Shown here: piece by piece, positions 35,961 to 45,952 of the stretch
Position numbering within the stretch: position 1 is the first letter of the stretch
Layout: every line of letters begins with the position of its first letter
Assembly (NCBI RefSeq): GCF_030719295.1
Contig: NZ_CP120997.1
Span: forward strand, 930,001 to 994,000
Length of the DNA: 64,000 bases
Reading direction: 5' to 3'
Source: Streptomyces sp. Mut1
Lineage (GTDB): Bacteria > Actinomycetota > Actinomycetes > Streptomycetales > Streptomycetaceae
The notes under the pieces: model-generated
Databases searched by the model: none
What the model was told of the DNA's origin: nothing
What the model saw: the letters and a program-made list of their open reading frames with translations, nothing else
Translations under genes and position numbers: made by a program

Positions 35961-36032
35961 GCCCCCAGTGTGCCTGGCCGCGCGTCCGTACGCCGTAAGG
36001 GGGCCGGACGCGGGACGGGTGGGCGGGGGGGG

Positions 36033-36800
36033 TCAGGGTGTGCGGCGGCCGAGAGCCCGGTTGGTGCGGCTGGTGACGCCCCACGCCGTCACGCGCCAGA
36101 GCGCCTCGACGAGGATGTCCCGGCTCATCTTGGAGTCGCCGACCTCGCGGTCCACGAAGGTGATCGGCACCTCGACCACATGGAAGCCGGCCTCGACCGC
36201 GCGGCGGGCCAGGTCGACCTGGAAGCAGTAGCCCTGCGAGGCGACCTCGTCCAGGCCGATGCCCTTGAGGGTCCCGGTGCGGAAGGCCCGGTAGCCGCCG
36301 GTGACGTCCCGCGTGCGCAGCCCCAGCATCAGCCGGGAGTAGGTGCTGCCGCCGCGGGAGATGATCTCTCGGGACTTGGGCCAGTTGACCACCCGGCCGC
36401 CGGGCACCCAGCGGGAGCCGAGGACCAGGTCCGCGCCCTTGAGCGCGGTGAGCAGCCGGGGCAGTTCCTCGGGCTGGTGGGAGCCGTCCGCGTCCATCTC
36501 GACCAGGACGCCGTACTCGTGTTCCATGCCCCACCGGAAGCCGGCGAGGTAGGCCGCGCCGAGCCCTTCCTTGCCCTTGCGGTGCAGGACGTGGACCTGG
36601 TCGTCGGAGGCGGCCAGCTCGTCGGCGAGCTTGCCGGTGCCGTCGGGGCTGTTGTCGTCGGCGACCAGGATGTCGGCCTCCGGCACGGCCGCGCGCACCC
36701 GGCTGACGATCGGCTTGATGTTCTCGGCCTCGTTGTAGGTCGGAATGATCACCAAGACACTGCCGAGCGGGCCGAATTGCCGCTGACCGCCGTCGTTCAC
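36033..36800 (-). CDS. ppm1: Polyprenol monophosphomannose synthase
   Basis: This GT2-family enzyme transfers mannose from GDP-mannose to polyprenyl phosphate, supplying the sugar donor for protein O-mannosylation and membrane mannans. The 255-residue protein has VIIPTYNEAENI, ADDNSPDGT and the metal-binding EMDADGS; DVTGGYRAFR and QGYCFQVDL are DPM1-type motifs. It has no fused acyltransferase or membrane domain, unlike the mycobacterial form. The GTG at 36800 has GAGGGG upstream. The gene is followed by fxsA on the same strand after a 72-base gap. Confidence 0.9.
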   Translation of the reverse strand: MNDGGQRQFGPLGSVLVIIPTYNEAENIKPIVSRVRAAVPEADILVADDNSPDGTGKLADELAASDDQVHVLHRKGKEGLGAAYLAGFRWGMEHEYGVLVEMDADGSHQPEELPRLLTALKGADLVLGSRWVPGGRVVNWPKSREIISRGGSTYSRLMLGLRTRDVTGGYRAFRTGTLKGIGLDEVASQGYCFQVDLARRAVEAGFHVVEVPITFVDREVGDSKMSRDILVEALWRVTAWGVTSRTNRALGRRTP

Positions 36801-37327
36801 TTACTGCCCCTCACGTCCGTACACAGGTGCACACCATATCGAGCGCGGCGGCCCGGATCGCCGACCCGGTCGGGGTGGCGTGGGAGTCGTGGCGGACAGA
36901 AGAGCGGAAGTAGGGACAGAAGTGCGGATCGGGGCCCGGTGTCCTTCGGGCCGACCTGGGACCCGCTGGCTGCGGGTCGACCTAGAGCCGTTGTCTACTG
37001 AACGTCCGGGCCCCACCCGGGTCGCACCCTCCGTCCGGCTGAAACCTTCCCTCGCCCCCGAGGCGCGGGCGCTGAACCTGGCTGTCAGTGGTGGTGCGCC
37101 GGTGCGGCACACCACCCCGTGACCCAGCGGCGTTCGACGACTGCGTGGAGGTTTAACCGGTCGGACGTCCTGTGGTGGACTCGGCCGAACCTACCGGCCG
37201 ATGGCCGCATTCTGTCAATAGTTGCCTGACCTGCGTCGTTTACCGAACTTGCCTGGTCAGTCCTGAAGATCCCCAGGTAGCGGGAGAGCTGAGCCACCTT
37301 CGATCGGCGGTACGAAATGTCCGCACG
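36801..37327. other. Intergenic region upstream of ppm1
   Basis: The 527 bases contain no supported gene; open frames here are arginine/proline-rich shadows. On the minus strand TTGACA (37213-37218) and TAGGTT (37188-37193) are separated by 19 bases and could be a promoter for ppm1 with a leader of nearly 400 bases. The stretch around 37,200-37,330 is less GC-rich than elsewhere. Confidence 0.35.
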
Positions 37328-38968
37328 TCACTCGTTCGGCCTTACGTAGACAGTTTGTCCGAACACCACCGTGCGCAGGCACACCGGGAGGTCGGCCCCG
37401 GGGCTCAGGTCCGGCAGCCCCGGCGTCCCCGACCTGGGATCCGTCGACCAGCGCGCGACCCGGTCGTCCGGCGCCTGGACCACCAGCTCGTCGGTGCGCC
37501 AGACCGCGTAGTCGGCCGGGGCGCCGGGCACCAGGGTCCCCGCGTCGTCGCGGCCGACGGCCCGCCAGCCGCCCCGGGTGTGGGCGGTGAACCCGGCCCG
37601 CACGGAGACGCGGTGTTCGAGGGTGCGGTGGAAGGCGGCCGCCCGCACGGTCCCCCACGGGTCCAGCGGGGTCACCGGGCTGTCGGAGCCGAAGGCGAGG
37701 GGCACACCAGCCCGCAGGAGGGCCGCGTACGGGTTCAGGGTGCCGGCCCGCCCGGCGCCCAGCCGCTGGGCGTACATGCCCTCCTCACCGCCCCAGGCGG
37801 CGTCGAAGGCGGGCTGGACGGAGGCGGTCAGCCCCAGTTCCGCGAAGGCGGCGACGGTCTCGGGGGTCAGCATCTCCGCGTGTTCGACGCGGTGCCGGGC
37901 GGCCCGCACCCGGCCGAGGCCCATCTGCTCGGCGGCGGCCCTGACGCCGGCGACGACCGCCGAGAGCGCCGCGTCCCCGATGGCGTGGAAACCCGCCTGG
38001 AGTCCCGCCTCGGTGCAGGCGGCGACGTGGGCGGCGATCTGCGCGGCGTCCAGGTGGGCGGTGCCGCGGTGCGGGGCGTCGGCGTACGGCTCGTGCAGGC
38101 AGGCGGTGTGCGAGCCGAGCGACCCGTCCACGAAGAGATCGCCGGCCGCCCCGACCGCGCCCAGCTCGCGGACGCGCAGGGCGTCCTTCTCGTTGCCCAC
38201 CTGCTCGGCCCAGTAGCCGAAGACGCGGGGCCCCGGCTGCCCGGCGGCGAGCTTCAGCAGCCCGGTGAAGTCGTCCTCGTCGGAGATGTCCGGGCCGCCG
38301 CACTCGTGGACCGTGCCGATACCGAGGGACGCGGCGCGGCGCAGCGCGGCACGCTGGGCGTCGGCGCGCTGCCGCGGCGACACGGCGGCGTGGGCGGCCG
38401 CGCGCACCGCGTGGTGGGCGGCTGCGGTCAGCGGGCCTTCGGGGTGGTATCCGGCCATCGCGGTGACGCCGGGGACGAGGTCGAGCAGTGCGGTGGTGAC
38501 GGCCGCGGAGTGCACGTCGACGCGGGGCAGGTAGACGGGCCGGCCGCCTGCCGCCTCGTCCAGTTCGGCGCGCGAGGGCGGGCGCCCCTCGGGCCAGCGG
38601 GTGGCGTCCCAGCCGTGCCCCAGGACGACCCGGTCGGCGGGGTGCGAGCCGATGTGGGCGCGGACCAGGGCGAGGGCCTCGCCGAGAGTGCGGGCGCCGG
38701 AGAGGTCGAGGCCGGTGAGGGCCAGTCCGGTGGATGTGGTGTGGACGTGGGCGTCGGTGAACGCGGGAGTGACCAGGGCCCCTTCGAGGTCGATCACTTC
38801 GTCGACGCCGCTCGCGAAGGCGTCGGCCGCCCCCTCCGAGCCGACCCAGGCGACATGGCCCCGTTCGACCACCATGGCGGTGGCGAAGGGGTCGGCGGGG
38901 CTGTGGACGTCTCCACCGCGCAGCAGCACGGTGCGGTGTTCGCTCTGGGGGGCGGTGCTCTCGGTCAT
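37328..38968 (-). CDS. Amidohydrolase (YtcJ-like)
   Basis: This 546-residue metal-dependent hydrolase belongs to the amidohydrolase superfamily. VTPAFTDAHVHTT carries the first metal histidines. HAIGDAALSAVV, RHRVEHAEML and FGSDSPVTPLDPW supply the remaining His and Asp ligands. The family acts on C-N bonds of unknown amides in most bacteria. There is no signal peptide. It stands alone, followed by the long ppm1 upstream region. Substrate cannot be inferred. Confidence 0.9.
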   Translation of the reverse strand: MTESTAPQSEHRTVLLRGGDVHSPADPFATAMVVERGHVAWVGSEGAADAFASGVDEVIDLEGALVTPAFTDAHVHTTSTGLALTGLDLSGARTLGEALALVRAHIGSHPADRVVLGHGWDATRWPEGRPPSRAELDEAAGGRPVYLPRVDVHSAAVTTALLDLVPGVTAMAGYHPEGPLTAAAHHAVRAAAHAAVSPRQRADAQRAALRRAASLGIGTVHECGGPDISDEDDFTGLLKLAAGQPGPRVFGYWAEQVGNEKDALRVRELGAVGAAGDLFVDGSLGSHTACLHEPYADAPHRGTAHLDAAQIAAHVAACTEAGLQAGFHAIGDAALSAVVAGVRAAAEQMGLGRVRAARHRVEHAEMLTPETVAAFAELGLTASVQPAFDAAWGGEEGMYAQRLGAGRAGTLNPYAALLRAGVPLAFGSDSPVTPLDPWGTVRAAAFHRTLEHRVSVRAGFTAHTRGGWRAVGRDDAGTLVPGAPADYAVWRTDELVVQAPDDRVARWSTDPRSGTPGLPDLSPGADLPVCLRTVVFGQTVYVRPNE

Positions 38969-39041
38969 GGGGACCAGTCTCCCGCCTGCCGGGGCCGGCC
39001 CTGTGCGCGACCCCCTGAAGGGGGTGTCCGGCGCATCCCGT

Positions 39042-39482
39042 TCAGATCTGCGGCGGGCGTGCCTCGTAGGGGGTCGAGAGGACGACCGTGGTGCGGGTGG
39101 AGACCCCGGCGAGCGAGCGGATGCGCGTCAGCAGGTTCTCCAGCTCCAGCGGGGTCGCGACCCGGACCTTGAGGATGTAGTTCTCGTCACCCGCGACGCT
39201 GTGGCACGCCTCCAGCTCGGGGACGCCGGCGAGCCGTTCGGCGATGTCGTCCGGTGCGCTCGGGTCGAAGGGCTTGACCGAGATGAACGCGGTCAGGGGC
39301 AGGCCGACCGCCTCGGGGTCGACGACCGCGGCGTAGCCCCGGATCACCCCGCGCTGCTCCAGCCTGCGGACGCGCTGATGAACCGCCGAGGTGGACAGGC
39401 CGGTGGCCTTGCCCAGGTCGGTGTAGCTCATCCGCCCGTCCTTGACGAGCAACTCCACGATGTGACGGTCCAGCTCCTCCAT
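39042..39482 (-). CDS. Lrp/AsnC-family regulator
   Basis: The 146-residue regulator has an N-terminal HTH (DLGKATGLSTSAVHQRVRRL) and a C-terminal RAM domain (AFISVKPF, LEACHSVAGDENYILKVRV) that binds an amino acid and forms octamers. The ATG at 39482 (MEELDRHIV) has no ribosome site. TAGATT ends seven bases before it, suggesting leaderless transcription. An inverted repeat CCAGGA-N5-TCCTGG at 39499-39515 just upstream is a candidate autoregulatory site. Target genes are unknown. Confidence 0.9.
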   Translation of the reverse strand: MEELDRHIVELLVKDGRMSYTDLGKATGLSTSAVHQRVRRLEQRGVIRGYAAVVDPEAVGLPLTAFISVKPFDPSAPDDIAERLAGVPELEACHSVAGDENYILKVRVATPLELENLLTRIRSLAGVSTRTTVVLSTPYEARPPQI

Positions 39483-39498
39483 ATGGATCAATCTATGG

Positions 39499-39515
39499 CC
39501 AGGAGTCCTTCCTGG
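39499..39515. promoter_or_regulatory. Inverted repeat upstream of the Lrp gene
   Basis: CCAGGA (39499-39504) and TCCTGG (39510-39515) flank five bases. The site lies within the expected -35 region of the leaderless lrp promoter, so it may be the regulator's own operator. Confidence 0.4.
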
Positions 39516-39684
39516 CACAGCTGCCCAGCCCTTGGGACGGCACCTGCGCCGGGCATGTGACCAACGCCACAGGTTTACGGACCGGTAGTCGGACACGGAA
39601 TGGTTACGGCCGATCGGCGGCGGGAAGTGCTTGCTGTGGCCGAGGCCACGGCGCCATGTCGGCCCACCCGAGGGGGGATTTCCC

Positions 39685-40086
39685 ATGCACAGCCTGAAGC
39701 TCACCGGACGTATCGAACCGGAGCCCGTCGATCCGTTCGAGGACGCCGCCGCCGACACGTACGACACATTCGAGATGTACCGGGTCCTCTGCCCGGACTG
39801 CGCGCAGCCCATCGCGCTGCTGGCCGATGAGGACGTGCTGCCGGAGCACGCGCTGTGCCCGTCTCCGTGGAATCCGTTCGGGCTCACCGTGTGCGCCGGT
39901 ACGGGGCGTTCGGCGGCCGGGGCGCGGCCCGCGGACGAGACGGCCGGGTCCCAGGAGCAGGAGACGGCCCTGCTGTTGACGCTCCCCCAGGGGCTGGACT
40001 GGAGGATGCAGCCGTTCTCGCACGCCGGTGGTGCCGGCTCCCGCCCGATCAGGGTGCCGGCGCAGCCGCGGCGCGAGGCCGCCTGA
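39685..40086 (+). CDS. Conserved hypothetical protein with CxxC pair
   Basis: This 133-residue soluble protein of unknown function has an acidic first half with EMYRVLCPDCAQPIALL. The CPDC pair and a second cysteine-bearing segment (HALCPSPW) could bind zinc. The last 60 residues are low-complexity. GAGGGGGGATT lies before the ATG at 39685; the longer frame from 39631 lacks a site. It is divergent from the Lrp gene, 202 bases away, so it may be under Lrp control. Confidence 0.7.
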   Translation: MHSLKLTGRIEPEPVDPFEDAAADTYDTFEMYRVLCPDCAQPIALLADEDVLPEHALCPSPWNPFGLTVCAGTGRSAAGARPADETAGSQEQETALLLTLPQGLDWRMQPFSHAGGAGSRPIRVPAQPRREAA

Positions 40087-40203
40087 GCCGCCGCCCGTCC
40101 GGCCGGGGTGCGCGAGCGGCCCGGCCACCGCGGAGAACCGGGTGAACACGCGCCCGAATCGAACAGCCAGTGACCCGGCCGCCTCCCGCGGCGTTGGCCC
40201 GGT

Positions 40204-40515
40204 ATGACCCCGCTGCATTCCACGGCCGGCCCCGGTCGCCGTCGTCTCTCCGTTCCGGCCCCCGAAGAATCGGTTCCGCAATCCGGTTCCGTACCGGCGT
40301 CGCGGTCCGAGCCGCCCCGTTCCGCGCCGCGCCCGGTGCCCCAGTCGAGCGATCCGCCGATCTACCGGGCACTGCTGCGGCACTGGGAGAGCACCGGGCG
40401 GACCCTGCCGGGCCGTCATGACCAGGACTGGAACCGGATCATGACGACGCCCGTGTGGGCGGAGCGGCCGCTCGGGGTCAGCGGGACTCAGGGCCCGCCA
40501 GGTGGCGGGCGATGA
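40204..40515 (+). CDS. Hypothetical protein (103 aa), overlaps acyl-CoA dehydrogenase end
   Basis: The first half is Pro/Ser/Arg-rich. The second half (IYRALLRHWESTGRTLPG, then DQDWNRIMTTPVW) looks like a folded domain and has normal Streptomyces codon bias. I recognise no family. The start ATG has no clear ribosome site. Its 3' end overlaps the converging acyl-CoA dehydrogenase gene by 38 bases, which is unusual but occurs. Confidence 0.5.
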   Translation: MTPLHSTAGPGRRRLSVPAPEESVPQSGSVPASRSEPPRSAPRPVPQSSDPPIYRALLRHWESTGRTLPGRHDQDWNRIMTTPVWAERPLGVSGTQGPPGGGR

Positions 40516-41650
40516 CCATCCGCTGGATCTGATTGGTGCCCTCGACGATCTGGAGCACCTTGGCCTCGCGCATGAGGCGTTCGACGGGGAAGTCCTGCGT
40601 GTAGCCGTACCCGCCGAGCACCTGGACGGCGTCGACGGTCACCTGCATCGCGGCGTCCGTACAGAAGAGCTTGGCCATGGCGGCCTGGCGGGAGAAGGGG
40701 CGGCCCGCGTCCCGCAGCCGGGCGGCCTCCAGATAGAGCGCCCGGCCCGCCTCGATCCGGGTGGCCATGTCGGCCAGCATGAACCGCAGCCCCTGGAAGT
40801 CGGCGATGGGGCGGCCGAACTGTTCGCGCCCGGTGGCGTAGCCGAGGGCCTCGTTCAGCGCGGCCTGGGCCACGCCGATGGCACAGGCGGCGATGCCGAG
40901 CCGGCCGGAGTCGAGGGCGGACAGGGCGATCGCGAAGCCCTGGCCCTCCTCACCGATCCGGTTCACGTCCGGGACGCGCACCCCGTCGAAGTGGAGCTGG
41001 GCGGTGGGCGAGCCCTTCATGCCCATCTTCTTCTCGGGGACGGCGGCGCTCAGTCCGGCGGCGTCGCCGGGGACGAGGAAGGCGGTGATGCCGCGCGGGC
41101 CCTCGACGCCGGTACGGGCCAGCACGGTGTAGAAGTCCGCGACGCCGCCGTGCGTGATCCACGCCTTGGTACCGGTGATGACCCAGTCGTCGCCGTCCCG
41201 TACGGCCTTGGTGCGCAACGAGGCGGCGTCGGAGCCGGAGGCGGGCTCGGAGAGGCAGTAGGCGCCCAGCAGGCCGCCGGAGAGCATCGCGGGGAGGTGT
41301 TCGGCCTGCTGGTCCTTGGTGCCGTAGCCGGCGAGGGCGTGACAGGCCAGGGAGTGGACGCTGACGCCGAGGCCGACGGTGAGCCGGGCGGCGCTGAGCT
41401 CTTCGAGGACCTGGAGGTAGACCTCGTAGGGCTGGTCGCCGCCGCCGTGGGCGGAGTCGTAGGGCAGGCCGAGCAGCCCGGACTCGGAGAGCAGGGTGAA
41501 GACCTCGCGGGGGAAGCGGCCCGCTTCCTCCTCCTCGGCGGCCCGCGGCATGATCTCCCGCTGGACGATGTCGCGGACGAGTGCGACGAGCTGGCTGGAC
41601 TCCTCGGTGGGCAGACGGCGTTCGACCCACTGCGGGGCACGGTCGGACAT
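40478..41650 (-). CDS. acd: Acyl-CoA dehydrogenase
   Basis: This FAD enzyme introduces a trans-2 double bond into acyl-CoA. The 390-residue protein has the three-domain family layout, with YCLSEPASGSDAASL and WITHGGVADFY at the flavin site. The catalytic glutamate is in VEGTNQIQR near the C-terminus, the position used by short- and branched-chain enzymes. GREQFGRPIADFQ is also diagnostic. GGAGGAGAG precedes the ATG at 41650. Chain-length preference is not readable. It is divergent from chiD. Confidence 0.92.
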   Translation of the reverse strand: MSDRAPQWVERRLPTEESSQLVALVRDIVQREIMPRAAEEEEAGRFPREVFTLLSESGLLGLPYDSAHGGGDQPYEVYLQVLEELSAARLTVGLGVSVHSLACHALAGYGTKDQQAEHLPAMLSGGLLGAYCLSEPASGSDAASLRTKAVRDGDDWVITGTKAWITHGGVADFYTVLARTGVEGPRGITAFLVPGDAAGLSAAVPEKKMGMKGSPTAQLHFDGVRVPDVNRIGEEGQGFAIALSALDSGRLGIAACAIGVAQAALNEALGYATGREQFGRPIADFQGLRFMLADMATRIEAGRALYLEAARLRDAGRPFSRQAAMAKLFCTDAAMQVTVDAVQVLGGYGYTQDFPVERLMREAKVLQIVEGTNQIQRMVIARHLAGPESR

Positions 41651-41892
41651 GACGGCGCTCTCCTCCCTGTCGGGCGTTGCGGCGGTCGCGCGCGCGGGGT
41701 GTGAGCGGCGCCGCCGGGGGATCTCCGGGCGATGCCCGAAATCACTGTTCCCCAGCCGATGTTGCCCTCCCGGATTACGAGAGGTGCAGGCAGGCGGCTG
41801 TGGCGGGTCGAGTATGCCCGATCGGACGGCATCCGTCACCGGTTGACCGCACGTGCGGATCAACACCTGCGGACAGCCCGACGATCACGGAG

Positions 41893-41936
41893 ATTGGTCC
41901 GAACCATTGACCCGACTGGTCTAGTCCATCTACGGT
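41893..41936 (+). promoter_or_regulatory. chiD promoter with two DasR-type boxes
   Basis: The -35 box TTGACC (41907-41912) and -10 box TACGGT (41931-41936) are 18 bases apart. A DasR box ACTGGTCTAGTCCATC (41915-41930) fills the spacer, one mismatch from the TGGTCTAGACCA core. A second related element ATTGGTCCGAACCATT (41893-41908) overlaps the -35 box. Their centres are 22 bases apart, on the same helical face. This resembles the paired direct repeats of known Streptomyces chitinase promoters and predicts induction by N-acetylglucosamine or chitin. Confidence 0.75.
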
Positions 41937-42033
41937 TCCCAGCGAACCGGCTTTCCGCGTTCATGCCAAGTATGTGCGAGCGCCGAAAGCCGGTCGTCCA
42001 CCGGCACGTCCCCTCCCCCACGAGGAGCAACCA

Positions 42034-43308
<1,275 letters not shown>

Positions 43309-43328
43309 CGCCGACGCACGGATCACAA

Positions 43329-43359
43329 GGGGCGGGGAGCCGGGCGGGCTCCTCGCCCC
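43329..43359. terminator. Hairpin after chiD
   Basis: A 13-bp stem with one wobble pair (43329-43341 with 43347-43359) lies 20 bases after the chiD stop and before the converging small gene. Confidence 0.65.
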
Positions 43360-43380
43360 CTGTCGTGTCCCGGCGGGGCA

Positions 43381-43530
43381 CTAGAGCAGATGGAGCTGGG
43401 TGATGAGCATCGCGACGACGACCACGAGCGTCCAGCCCATGACGTGCTCAAGCAGCTTGGGGCCGTCGTCGGGGCCGCCCGTCCGGTTGCGGCGGCGGGC
43501 GGCGGTGAGGTTGGCGGCAGTCGCGCTCAT
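43381..43530 (-). CDS. Small single-pass membrane protein (49 aa)
   Basis: This short protein starts MSATAANLTAARRRNRTGG, a basic cytoplasmic segment, and ends in one transmembrane helix (GWTLVVVVAMLITQL) followed by HLL. The frame has good codon bias up to this start and little upstream, so the ATG at 43530 with ACGAGA before it is preferred. It resembles small conserved actinobacterial membrane proteins, but I cannot name a function. Confidence 0.65.
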   Translation of the reverse strand: MSATAANLTAARRRNRTGGPDDGPKLLEHVMGWTLVVVVAMLITQLHLL

Positions 43531-43785
43531 GGCATCTCGTTCGGTCGGCCGGCAGTAGACGTACCCGGCACCCTGCCGGGACCCGACCACAGTGCCAGCC
43601 CGAACGGCCTCCGGGGTAGAGACGCCGGTCACTCCCCCCGGGGCCGTACGGCAGCTCCGGCAGTCGCCCGAGCCCGCGCTGAGCTGGGGCGGAGCGCACG
43701 GGCGGCACGGATCGCGGGGCGCCGTCTGTGCCGCAGACCACAGTGCCGCTCCCTCGCCTCGGAACGCCCGGTGCACGCGGCCGCG

Positions 43786-45057
43786 TCACCCGAGAATGCG
43801 GGCGATGAGGGAGAACTGGGACAGGATTCCGACGAGCACCATCAGCGCCGCCCGCACCGGTACCGGCGGCCGCTCCTTCTGTGTCCGGGCGGCAGTGGCC
43901 GGGGCGTGCGGGTCCGGGCGCGGCAGCTTCGGCCACCGCACTCCGGTTTCTCCGGCGGCCGATGACAGAAGCCGCAGGCCGGGTTCTCCGGCCCGCGGAG
44001 GGTCGTCCTCCTCCGGGCCGAGGGCTGCCAGGCGTTCTCCGAGCGCGGGGTGCGAGAACGTACGCCGGCCCATGATCCGGTGCGACGGATGACCCGTGCG
44101 TGCGGGCAGCGCGTCGCCCAGGGACCGGTAGATCCCGCCCCAGCCGCTCCGGGCCGTCCTCGGGATCGTCCCCCGGAACGCCTCCCACGCCACCGCCGTC
44201 TCAGCGGCTCGCAACAGCGCGCGTCGCATCGAGGCCCGGCCCACGTACAGCGCGGCGATCCGGTCGGCTTCCAGCTCCTGCCGGTGGCGGGCGGACCGGC
44301 TGAGGCGGTCATGCAGCTTCCGGTACCTGCCGAACAGCGCGATCAGCAAGCGGGTGTTCCGCTTCAGCAGCCAATTGCACCAGCCCACGTCCGTCGTGAC
44401 CGTCATCGCCTCGGGCAGCTTCCGGCCCACGTCGCGCAGGATTCTGGAGGTGCGGATGGCCAGGGCGCCGCATCCGTGATGCCGTCCGGCGCAGTGGGCG
44501 AGCTCATGGCACAGGACCGCGCGCAGTTCCTCGCGGTCGACCCCCGCCAGCAGCGGCGCACCGAGGTAGAGGGTCTTGCTCCGGGGCCGGCCCAGCAGCG
44601 GCCGGACCCCCATCTCGGCATTCACGCAGGCCGTGAGCCAGATCCTGGTGTCCCCGGGGGTGCCGAGGAGCAGGTCGAGATCGGCGACCAGGCGCCACAG
44701 TTCCGGAGCGTCCGTCCGCTCGAGCGGCACCGCACCCGGTGGGCGGGGCTCTTCTTCCTCACGGACGATACGGACCACGCCGATGAGTGGGACAACGACG
44801 GGCCCCACCATGGCCGCCGTGGCAACGGACACGTACAGCATCAGCTTCAGGCAGTGGGTGACCGCGGTCGTCAAGCCCGCGCCGGCGGGCCCCGAGGCCT
44901 CGACGCACAACACCATCAGTCCGGCCCAGGCCAGTATGTAGCCCAGCAGGAGACAGGGGCCGGTCGCATGCAGGCAGAGAAGCGCCAGACGGGCGGCCGC
45001 CCTGCGCAGGGCGCTCGTCAGCCGGTACTTCCGCAGCCGCGGCGGCGCCGAGGTCAT
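43786..45057 (-). CDS. M48-family membrane metalloprotease
   Basis: The 423-residue HtpX/BlaR-like zinc protease has two N-terminal transmembrane segments (about residues 25-55 and 70-98) and a C-terminal one (near 405-423). The zinc site is VLCHELAHCAGRHHG (His184, Glu185, His188), with the third ligand in RHRQELEADRIAALYVG. Such proteases cleave membrane or secreted regulators. Its ATG overlaps the stop of the ECF sigma gene (ATGA), so the two are made together. This suggests the protease acts in the same signalling circuit. GGAGGGGG precedes the start. Confidence 0.85.
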   Translation of the reverse strand: MTSAPPRLRKYRLTSALRRAAARLALLCLHATGPCLLLGYILAWAGLMVLCVEASGPAGAGLTTAVTHCLKLMLYVSVATAAMVGPVVVPLIGVVRIVREEEEPRPPGAVPLERTDAPELWRLVADLDLLLGTPGDTRIWLTACVNAEMGVRPLLGRPRSKTLYLGAPLLAGVDREELRAVLCHELAHCAGRHHGCGALAIRTSRILRDVGRKLPEAMTVTTDVGWCNWLLKRNTRLLIALFGRYRKLHDRLSRSARHRQELEADRIAALYVGRASMRRALLRAAETAVAWEAFRGTIPRTARSGWGGIYRSLGDALPARTGHPSHRIMGRRTFSHPALGERLAALGPEEDDPPRAGEPGLRLLSSAAGETGVRWPKLPRPDPHAPATAARTQKERPPVPVRAALMVLVGILSQFSLIARILG

Positions 45058-45794
45058 GCCGCCCCCTCCACGGACCACGACTGCCGGACCGCGACTTCCC
45101 GCAGGGCGGCCAGAATCCGGCTCCTGGTGGCACGGTCCGCCTCGAAGTGGCGGAGCAGTTCTTCCTCGGCACGGCGGACAGCGGCCACCGCCTCCTCCTC
45201 CTCACCCTCGTCCAGGTTCAGCGGCAGAACACCGAGGGCCGGGCCGACGGCTGTGGGCAGGAGGCCGGGACGACCCTCCCGCTCCTCCGTCTGCCCGCAG
45301 ATCTCTCTGAGGCTCGCTCGCGCCTTGAACAGGTGGACCCTCACCGTCTTGACGGAGATACCCAGCTTGTCCGCGATCTCCTGCGCCGAGAACTCATCCA
45401 CGTGCAGGTCGACAACGGTGCGCTGACGGAGCGGCAGTTCCCGCAGCGCCCAGAGCACTTCACGGGTCTCGACGCTGAGCTGCGGGTCGGGACGAGGGCA
45501 GGGCCGGGGGACATCCGCGATGCGTTTGAGCCAACGCGTGTGCCTTCGCCGCAACTTCCAGACCCGCTGGCACATGGCGCGGTGTACGACGGCCTCGGGC
45601 GTCTCGTACCTGCTGTACCGCTCCCACTGGGGCAGAATGGCCGCGAACGCCTCCTGCACCACGTCCTCGGCGTCCTGCATGTTCCCGCACAGCCCGTAGG
45701 CGCGGGCGACGAGCTTCGGGGACATGCGCTCGAAGAACTCCTCGAAGTCCCGCATCAACTCGTGCGGCGGCCGCACCTCGTCACCGGTCCCCAT
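45054..45794 (-). CDS. ECF-type sigma factor with acidic C-terminal extension
   Basis: This 246-residue group 4 sigma factor has region 2 at about residues 28-90 (YGLCGNMQDAEDVVQEAFAA, HRAMCQRVWKLRRRH) and region 4 at about 118-165 (LPLRQRTVVDLHV, SAQEIADKLGISVKTVRVHL). The last 75 residues are an additional helical, glutamate-rich tail (LDEGEEEEAVAAVRRAEEEL) not found in minimal ECF factors; it may replace an anti-sigma factor. It overlaps the small ORF upstream by TGATG and the protease downstream by ATGA. No separate anti-sigma gene is visible. Confidence 0.88.
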   Translation of the reverse strand: MGTGDEVRPPHELMRDFEEFFERMSPKLVARAYGLCGNMQDAEDVVQEAFAAILPQWERYSRYETPEAVVHRAMCQRVWKLRRRHTRWLKRIADVPRPCPRPDPQLSVETREVLWALRELPLRQRTVVDLHVDEFSAQEIADKLGISVKTVRVHLFKARASLREICGQTEEREGRPGLLPTAVGPALGVLPLNLDEGEEEEAVAAVRRAEEELLRHFEADRATRSRILAALREVAVRQSWSVEGAA

Positions 45795-45952
45795 CACTTC
45801 TTTCCCTCCCCGCCACGCGGCTCCCGGTCCACGAGGACCATCACCGTGACCGGGGTCGGCACGGTACGGGCGGAGCGCAGCAGACGCAGCACCTCGATGA
45901 TGACGGGGAACCACGCCGACAGGACAGCCGGCTCTTCGAACAGGGGCAGCAC
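45794..45952 (-). CDS. Small leader protein (52 aa) coupled to the sigma gene
   Basis: A GTG start at 45952 has a near-perfect GGGAGG six bases upstream and opens a 52-residue frame with strong Streptomyces third-position bias. The product begins MLPLFEEPAVLSAWFPVIIE, has a hydrophobic/amphipathic core and ends in a charged tail (DREPRGGEGKK). Its TGA overlaps the sigma ATG. It is too short for routine gene calling. I recognise no family; a regulator of the sigma factor or a membrane-associated sensor is possible. Confidence 0.6.
   Translation of the reverse strand: MLPLFEEPAVLSAWFPVIIEVLRLLRSARTVPTPVTVMVLVDREPRGGEGKK

Noticed and set aside
36801..37115. 104-codon minus-strand frame upstream of ppm1
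   Set aside because: Its composition is Arg/Pro/Thr/Ser-rich and it has no ribosome site or homologue I recognise.
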